Shown here piece after piece: positions 60,264 through 64,000 of a stretch of 64,000 bases of DNA (positions within the stretch are counted from its first letter, which is position 1; the number at the start of each line of letters is the position of its first letter). This DNA is from Variovorax sp. 54 (GTDB taxonomy: Bacteria; Pseudomonadota; Gammaproteobacteria; Burkholderiales; Burkholderiaceae_C). The notes under the pieces are model-generated. The model made no database searches. It saw nothing but the letters and a program-made list of their open reading frames with translations, and was not told the origin of the DNA. Position numbers and translations under genes: made by a program. The stretch covers positions 3,244,501 to 3,308,500 of the forward strand of contig NZ_PEFF01000001.1 of NCBI RefSeq assembly GCF_002754375.1, in the 5' to 3' direction.

Positions 60264-60692
60264 TCAGGTCGAGCGGCCGCCCAGGTGCGCCTTGCGCAGC
60301 GCGGCCCGCATCTTCTTCTGCAGCGCCGGCCCACCCTTTTCCAGCGCGGCTGCGGGAGCGCCGCTCTCGGCCGTCACCGGCCGGTGCTTGCGCCCCCAGA
60401 TGCCGAGCTGCGTGATCACCGGCAACAGGTCGATGCCCACCGGCGTGAGGCTGTAGAGCGCCTTTTGCTTGTGCGTGGGGTCGTCGGTCTTGCTGAGCAC
60501 GCCGTGTTCGACCAGCGTGTTCAGCCGTTCCGTGAGGATGTTCGACGAGATGCCTTCCTCGGACTGCAGGAACTCTCGAAAGTGCCGCTTGTCGGCAAAC
60601 ATCAGGTCGCGAACGATCAGCAGGCTCCAGCGGTCGCCGATGACTTCGAGCGCGAGGTTGATCGGGCACAAGGACTTCTGCTGGATGGCCAT
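60264..60692 (-). CDS. HxlR-family transcriptional regulator
   Basis: The 142-residue winged-helix regulator starts with the typical CPINLALEVIGDRWSLLIVRDLMF (Cys9 is the redox or effector-sensing cysteine of many HxlR proteins), then FREFLQSEEGISSNILTERLNTLVEHGVL. The tail after residue 105 is basic and Ala-rich. It is divergent from a DHFR-like reductase gene across a 110-bp region with a 23-bp direct repeat that is the likely operator. Confidence 0.9.
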   Translation of the reverse strand: MAIQQKSLCPINLALEVIGDRWSLLIVRDLMFADKRHFREFLQSEEGISSNILTERLNTLVEHGVLSKTDDPTHKQKALYSLTPVGIDLLPVITQLGIWGRKHRPVTAESGAPAAALEKGGPALQKKMRAALRKAHLGGRST

Positions 60693-60717
60693 CGGGATTC
60701 CGTCGGTTCAAGAAACT

Positions 60718-60777
60718 GCTTGCATTTTCGCATCGGTTTGAGAATACTGAAACCGCTTGCATTTCGAGATCGGTTTG
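60718..60777. promoter_or_regulatory. 23-bp direct repeat, likely HxlR operator
   Basis: Copies at 60718-60740 and 60755-60777 both read GCTTGCATTT ... ATCGGTTTG, differing at a few central bases, with starts 37 bp apart. Between and within them GGTTT and AAACC are inverted. They lie directly between the divergent HxlR and reductase genes. Confidence 0.75.
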
Positions 60778-60802
60778 CGCAGGCGACCTTCAGGAGACTT
60801 CG

Positions 60803-61393
60803 ATGCGAAAGCTCATCGTGCAAATGCAGATGTCGGTCGACGGGTTTGTGTCGCCGGCCAATGGCGACCTCGACTGGCAGCTCTGGGGCTGGGGCGACCG
60901 GTGGCGCTGGGACGCGGCGCTCAAGCGCGACTTCAACGCCGTGTTCGCGGGCGTCGACACCATCCTGCTGAGCCGCAAGATCATCGAAGAGGGCTACCTC
61001 GATCACTGGGGCCGCGCCGCGACGCGCTTTCCCGCGAACCCCGACTACGCCTTTGCCCAGCGGATCGTCAAGGCGCGCAAGGTGGTGCTCACGAACAAGC
61101 TGCAGGCGTCGCGCTGGGAACGCACCGACATCGCGCGCGGTGGCATGACCGACGAAGTGAACGCGCTCAAGCGCCAGCCGGGCCAGGACATCCTCACCAT
61201 CGGCGGCGTTGGCTTTGCGTCGTCGCTCACGTCCGCGGGGCTGGTCGACGAGTTCCAGTTCTTCGTGAACCCCACGGCCGTCGGCGCGGGTCGCTCGGTG
61301 TTTCACGACACGCGCCACGGCCATGCGCTGCGCCTGCTCGGATCGACCGCCTACGACTGCGGCATGGTGGTGAACCGCTACGCGCCGGCGTGA
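60803..61393 (+). CDS. DHFR-like reductase (RibD C-terminal family)
   Basis: The 196-residue protein begins MRKLIVQMQMSVDGFVSPANGDLDW, the opening of YwjB/YyaP-like members of the RibD C-terminal/dihydrofolate reductase superfamily, and has ILTIGGVGFASSLTSAGLVDEFQFFVNPTAVG near the end for NADPH. The substrate is unknown; true folate reduction is unlikely. GGAG lies ahead of the ATG. It faces the HxlR gene and is its probable target. Confidence 0.87.
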   Translation: MRKLIVQMQMSVDGFVSPANGDLDWQLWGWGDRWRWDAALKRDFNAVFAGVDTILLSRKIIEEGYLDHWGRAATRFPANPDYAFAQRIVKARKVVLTNKLQASRWERTDIARGGMTDEVNALKRQPGQDILTIGGVGFASSLTSAGLVDEFQFFVNPTAVGAGRSVFHDTRHGHALRLLGSTAYDCGMVVNRYAPA

Positions 61394-61539
61394 TGTGCGT
61401 CACGGACGTGCAGGACAACACGCCGCGCAGATACCTGCGCTTACCGTATTTCATCTGACGGCGACCTGATGCATCGCAAGCAGACACATGGGCTGCACAC
61501 AATGGAGGCGTCATCACAGACAAACAAAAGGAGTTCCAG

Positions 61540-62010
61540 ATGATCTTCCGTACCAAGCGCCTCACCACTGCCGCCGTTGCGGCGCTCGCATTGTCCCTGG
61601 CAGCAGGCAGCGCGCTGGCGCAAGATCGCCGGGGCGACGATCAACGCCCGGGCGGCGGCCGCTATGAGCAGCGCGACGACCACCGTGGGGACCATCGCGG
61701 TGCAGGCCGCTACGAACAGCGCAACGACCATCGCGGCCACCGTGGCCCTCACGCCGGCTACCGCGGCGACCAGGACTTCCGCGACGGCCGCCAGTTCGAC
61801 CGCCGGGGCTTCCCGCAGCCGCACAGCGAGTGGCGCCGTGGTGGCCGCGTGCCGACCGAATACCGGGGCCGCAACTACGTGGTGAACGACTGGCGCGCCT
61901 ACCGCCTGCAGCAGCCGCCGCGCGGCTACCAGTGGGTGGGTGTGGGCGGCGACTATGTGCTCGCGGCCATTGCCACCGGCCTCATCGCGCAGATCATCGC
62001 GGGCCAGTAA
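61540..62010 (+). CDS. RcnB-family periplasmic protein
   Basis: The 156-residue exported protein has a signal peptide (1-27, SALAQ), an Asp/His/Arg/Gly-rich region with repeats of RYEQRDDHRG and RYEQRNDHRG (about 41-66), and a C-terminal RcnB-like domain (RGRNYVVNDWRAYRLQQPPRGYQWVGVGGDYVLAAIATGLI). RcnB modulates nickel and cobalt export in E. coli; the His/Asp-rich repeats here could bind metal. AAAAGGAG precedes the ATG. No RcnA exporter is adjacent. Confidence 0.87.
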   Translation: MIFRTKRLTTAAVAALALSLAAGSALAQDRRGDDQRPGGGRYEQRDDHRGDHRGAGRYEQRNDHRGHRGPHAGYRGDQDFRDGRQFDRRGFPQPHSEWRRGGRVPTEYRGRNYVVNDWRAYRLQQPPRGYQWVGVGGDYVLAAIATGLIAQIIAGQ

Positions 62011-62040
62011 GCCTTCGCACTCCGCGTACCCCGCACATGC

Positions 62041-62072
62041 AAAAACCGCCACAGGAGACTGTGGCGGTTTTT
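62041..62072. terminator. Bidirectional rho-independent terminator
   Basis: AAAAACCGCCACAG and CTGTGGCGGTTTTT form a perfect 14-bp stem around GAGA. It serves the RcnB-like gene and the convergent small gene at 62102. Confidence 0.92.
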
Positions 62073-62101
62073 CTTTGGGGAACTGGGGGAGGGCTGGTTT
62101 G

Positions 62102-62371
62102 TCAGGCCACCGCGGTGGCGGCCGACTGGGCGCACACATTGCGCCCGGTGATGGTGAGGCGCAAGCCGCCGCCATGCCATTCGAGCCAGTTGAGATCGAC
62201 GTACGCGTCGATGTCGCGATCGTCGATGCGATCGGCCTGGCGGCTTTGCAGCAGCTCGACCGTGGCGGGCAGGGCACGTTTCAGGCGTTCGCGCTTCTCC
62301 GCTGCATCGGCCGCCTTTTGGGCGGCCCGGGTGGCCTGTGTTTGCTGCTGCTGCTGCGAAGTCGATGCCAT
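62102..62371 (-). CDS. Small conserved hypothetical protein, Gln-rich start
   Basis: The 89-residue product starts MASTSQQQQQTQATRAAQKAADAAEKRERL, a helical charged region, then ATVELLQSRQADRIDDRDIDAYVDLNWLEWHGGGLRLTITGRNVC, a compact hydrophobic end that looks folded. No family is recognised. It ends 30 bp from the shared terminator, which supports a real transcription unit. Its start is 114 bp from the end of the LysR-type gene. Confidence 0.7.
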   Translation of the reverse strand: MASTSQQQQQTQATRAAQKAADAAEKRERLKRALPATVELLQSRQADRIDDRDIDAYVDLNWLEWHGGGLRLTITGRNVCAQSAATAVA

Positions 62372-62484
62372 TGCTGATCCGTTCCGGGAGCCAAGGAATT
62401 AACCCGAATGTACGCCGCTTGTGTGAAGCTGCGCGCATTCTTTTCAACCCTGGAGCCGGAAGTGTCGATTCCGTTGCGCTTGAG

Positions 62485-63429
62485 CTAAATCTCGTAGTGA
62501 GAAACCTTGACCTCGTCGCCCAACGCCTTCTCGACAATGGCGCGCGTCAACGTCGGCGCGAACGACTCGATGAACGCGTAGACATATTTGCGCAGGTAGG
62601 TGCCACGCCGCACCGCGAGCTTGGTGAGGTTGATGCCGAACAGCCGCCCCGCATCGAGCGCGCGCAGCTGCGTGTCGCGCTCGGCCTCGTAGGCCACGCC
62701 GGCGACGATGCCCACGCCCAGGCCCAACTGCACATAGGTCTTGATGACGTCGGCGTCCATCGCGGCCAGCACGATGTTGGGCTGCAGGCCGCGCTGCTCG
62801 AACGCCTCGTCGATGCGCGAGCGGCCCGTGAAGCCGGTGTCGTAGGTGATCAGCGGATGCTGCGTGAGCGCCTCCAGCGTGAGCGGCGCGTCGAGCAGCG
62901 GATGCCCGGGCGGCACGATCACCGAGTGCGTCCAGCGGTAGCAGGGCAGGGCGACCAGTTGCGGGTAGTCGCCCAGCGCCTCGGTGGCGATGCCCACGTC
63001 GGCCTCGCCGTCGAGCAGCATCTGCGCGATCTGCTTGGGCGAGCCCTGGTGCAGGTGCAGTTTCACGTTCGGAAACTGCGCGCGAAATTCCTGCACCGCC
63101 ACCGGCATCGCATAGCGCGCCTGCGAGTGCGTGGCCGCCACCGAGAGCAGGCCGCTTTGCTGCGCCACGAACTCCTGGCCCGCGTGCTTGAGGTTGCTGC
63201 TTTCCATCAGCATGCGCTCGATGATCGGCAGCACGTGGCCGCCGGGCTCTGTGAGGCCCGTGAGCCGCTTGCCGGCGCGCACGAAGAGCTCGATGCCGAG
63301 CTCTTCCTCGAGCTCGCGGATCTGCCGGCTCACGCCGGGCTGCGAGGTGTGAAGGGTGTGGGCGACCTCGGTCAGGTTGAAGCCGCAACGAACGGCCTCG
63401 CGTACCGAGCGCAGTTGTTGAAAGTTCAT
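62485..63429 (-). CDS. CysB-like LysR-family regulator
   Basis: The 314-residue regulator has the N-terminal winged HTH of CysB/Cbl proteins (MNFQQLRSVREAVRCGFNLTEVAHTLHTSQPGVSRQIRELEEELG) and the CysB effector domain (THSQARYAMPVAVQEFRAQFPNVKLHLHQGSPKQIAQML, ALPCYRWTHSVIVPPGHPL, ITYDTGFTGRSRID). CysB senses N-acetylserine and controls sulfur assimilation. Its targets are not adjacent. The stop lies in a short AT-richer stretch. The divergent TetR gene begins 174 bp away. Confidence 0.9.
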   Translation of the reverse strand: MNFQQLRSVREAVRCGFNLTEVAHTLHTSQPGVSRQIRELEEELGIELFVRAGKRLTGLTEPGGHVLPIIERMLMESSNLKHAGQEFVAQQSGLLSVAATHSQARYAMPVAVQEFRAQFPNVKLHLHQGSPKQIAQMLLDGEADVGIATEALGDYPQLVALPCYRWTHSVIVPPGHPLLDAPLTLEALTQHPLITYDTGFTGRSRIDEAFEQRGLQPNIVLAAMDADVIKTYVQLGLGVGIVAGVAYEAERDTQLRALDAGRLFGINLTKLAVRRGTYLRKYVYAFIESFAPTLTRAIVEKALGDEVKVSHYEI

Positions 63430-63568
63430 CTGGCGCGCAGGAGGTGAAAGGTCCGGACCCCGGACGGGGCCGACCGGCGATTCTCGGCAGAAGTGCTTAT
63501 GCGGGGAACGATGCGTTTGTTGGTTTCACATGAGCAAAACATCTATGAGGCCCTTCTGCGTGGGGAAT

Positions 63569-63596
63569 TTGATATTTCGCACGGCTGTGCTAAAGT
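63569..63596 (+). promoter_or_regulatory. Sigma-70-like promoter of the TetR gene
   Basis: TTGATA (63569-63574) and TAAAGT (63591-63596) are 16 bp apart. The -10 ends 7 bp before the ATG, so the transcript probably begins at or within two bases of the start codon, with no room for a ribosome site. Confidence 0.6.
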
Positions 63597-63603
63597 CCGC
63601 CAC

Positions 63604-64000
63604 ATGGACGCCAAGACCCAGAAAAGCGAACTCACCCGCGCCGCCATCGTCGGCGCGGCGATGCACCTCGCGCTGGCCGAGGGGCTGGAAGCCATTTCGC
63701 TGCAGGCCGTGGCGAGCCGCCTGGGGCTGTCCAAGAGCGGCGTGTTCTCGCGCGTGGGCTCGCGCGAGGCGCTGCAGAAGGCCGTCATCGAGGAGTACGG
63801 CCGCGGCTTCCTGGCCGAGGTGTTCGTGCCCGCCATGCAGAAGCCCAAGGGCCTGCCCCGCCTGAACGACATCGTCGCGCGCTGGATCGCCCGCACGCGC
63901 GACGTCGAAGCGCAGAACGGTTGCCTCTACGTGGCCGGCGCCTTCGAGTTCGACGACCGCGAAGGCGAACTGCGCGACCTGCTCTTCGACGAGATCACGC
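63604..64000 (+). CDS. TetR-family regulator (C-terminus beyond window)
   Basis: The first 132 residues are present. The N-terminal helix-turn-helix reads LTRAAIVGAAMHLALAEGLEAISLQAVASRLGLSKSGVFSRVGSREAL, a standard TetR DNA-binding domain, followed by the start of the ligand domain (YGRGFLAEVFVPAMQ). The effector cannot be predicted. It is divergent from the CysB-like gene and cut by the right end of the window. Confidence 0.88.
   Translation, partial: MDAKTQKSELTRAAIVGAAMHLALAEGLEAISLQAVASRLGLSKSGVFSRVGSREALQKAVIEEYGRGFLAEVFVPAMQKPKGLPRLNDIVARWIARTRDVEAQNGCLYVAGAFEFDDREGELRDLLFDEIT

Overview
The window is 64 kb of GC-rich, gene-dense bacterial chromosome. The gene set fits a Comamonadaceae betaproteobacterium, most probably Variovorax or a close relative: mnmG-rsmG-parA-parB, a CreBC/CreD system, an orphan vgrG island, a branched-chain amide ABC operon with a fused LivH-LivM permease, and short GCTAT...ATAGC hairpins. 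The genus is inferred from gene content, not from any marker search. I saw no rRNA, tRNA, CRISPR array, transposase or integrase.

0-15 kb is an envelope block. On the minus strand lie a truncated pirin gene, a GNAT acetyltransferase, a membrane-anchored peptidoglycan glycosyltransferase, an EpsI-like protein, an exosortase, and its apparent single substrate, a VIT/VWA protein ending in a PEP-CTERM-like tail. Facing it is creD, then a membrane-tethered GH3 (NagZ-like) enzyme and PBP1A, then a small conserved gene. creC and creB follow on the minus strand. The promoter region between the VIT gene and creD holds an exact cre-tag (TTCAC-N6-TTCAC). I infer that CreBC controls one or both flanking operons.

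14.6-15.2 kb is the only long non-coding stretch (569 bp). It has a pyrimidine/AT-rich segment, four tandem TAG trinucleotides and two perfect DnaA boxes, which looks origin-like, but no dnaA gene is present. 15-26 kb holds a TerB-like protein; a CueR/CopZ//CopA copper module with a MerR-type 19-bp-spacer promoter; a glycosyltransferase behind a (CT)12 tract; a mini-cluster of ketosynthase, acyl carrier protein and esterase; a TctDE-like two-component system; two GNATs; and a RidA protein.

26.8-35.2 kb is a VgrG island of visibly lower GC: vgrG, a DUF4123 adaptor, a 1069-residue metallophosphoesterase with an intact five-motif metal site, a Tat/lipobox beta-helix lipoprotein, and a small membrane protein. 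I read this as an undescribed type VI secretion effector-immunity unit. 35-41 kb carries an Old Yellow Enzyme, an AtuA/enoyl-CoA hydratase pair, a GST, a DUF1328 peptide and a transglutaminase-like protein.

41-47 kb is the chromosome segregation region: mnmG, rsmG, a LysE exporter, parA, an RBBP9-like hydrolase and parB. Two perfect parS sites sit inside mnmG and rsmG. 47-64 kb has a CsgG-like lipoprotein, a FAD-linked oxidase, DinB, a cobalamin adenosyltransferase, a CYTH protein, a GDSL esterase, the Liv-type ABC operon (with an OsmC gene and a VOC gene in it, and an inverted REP pair after the first gene), VOC and CPBP proteins, an HxlR regulator facing a DHFR-like reductase across a 23-bp direct repeat, an RcnB-like protein, a CysB-like LysR regulator and a truncated TetR regulator.
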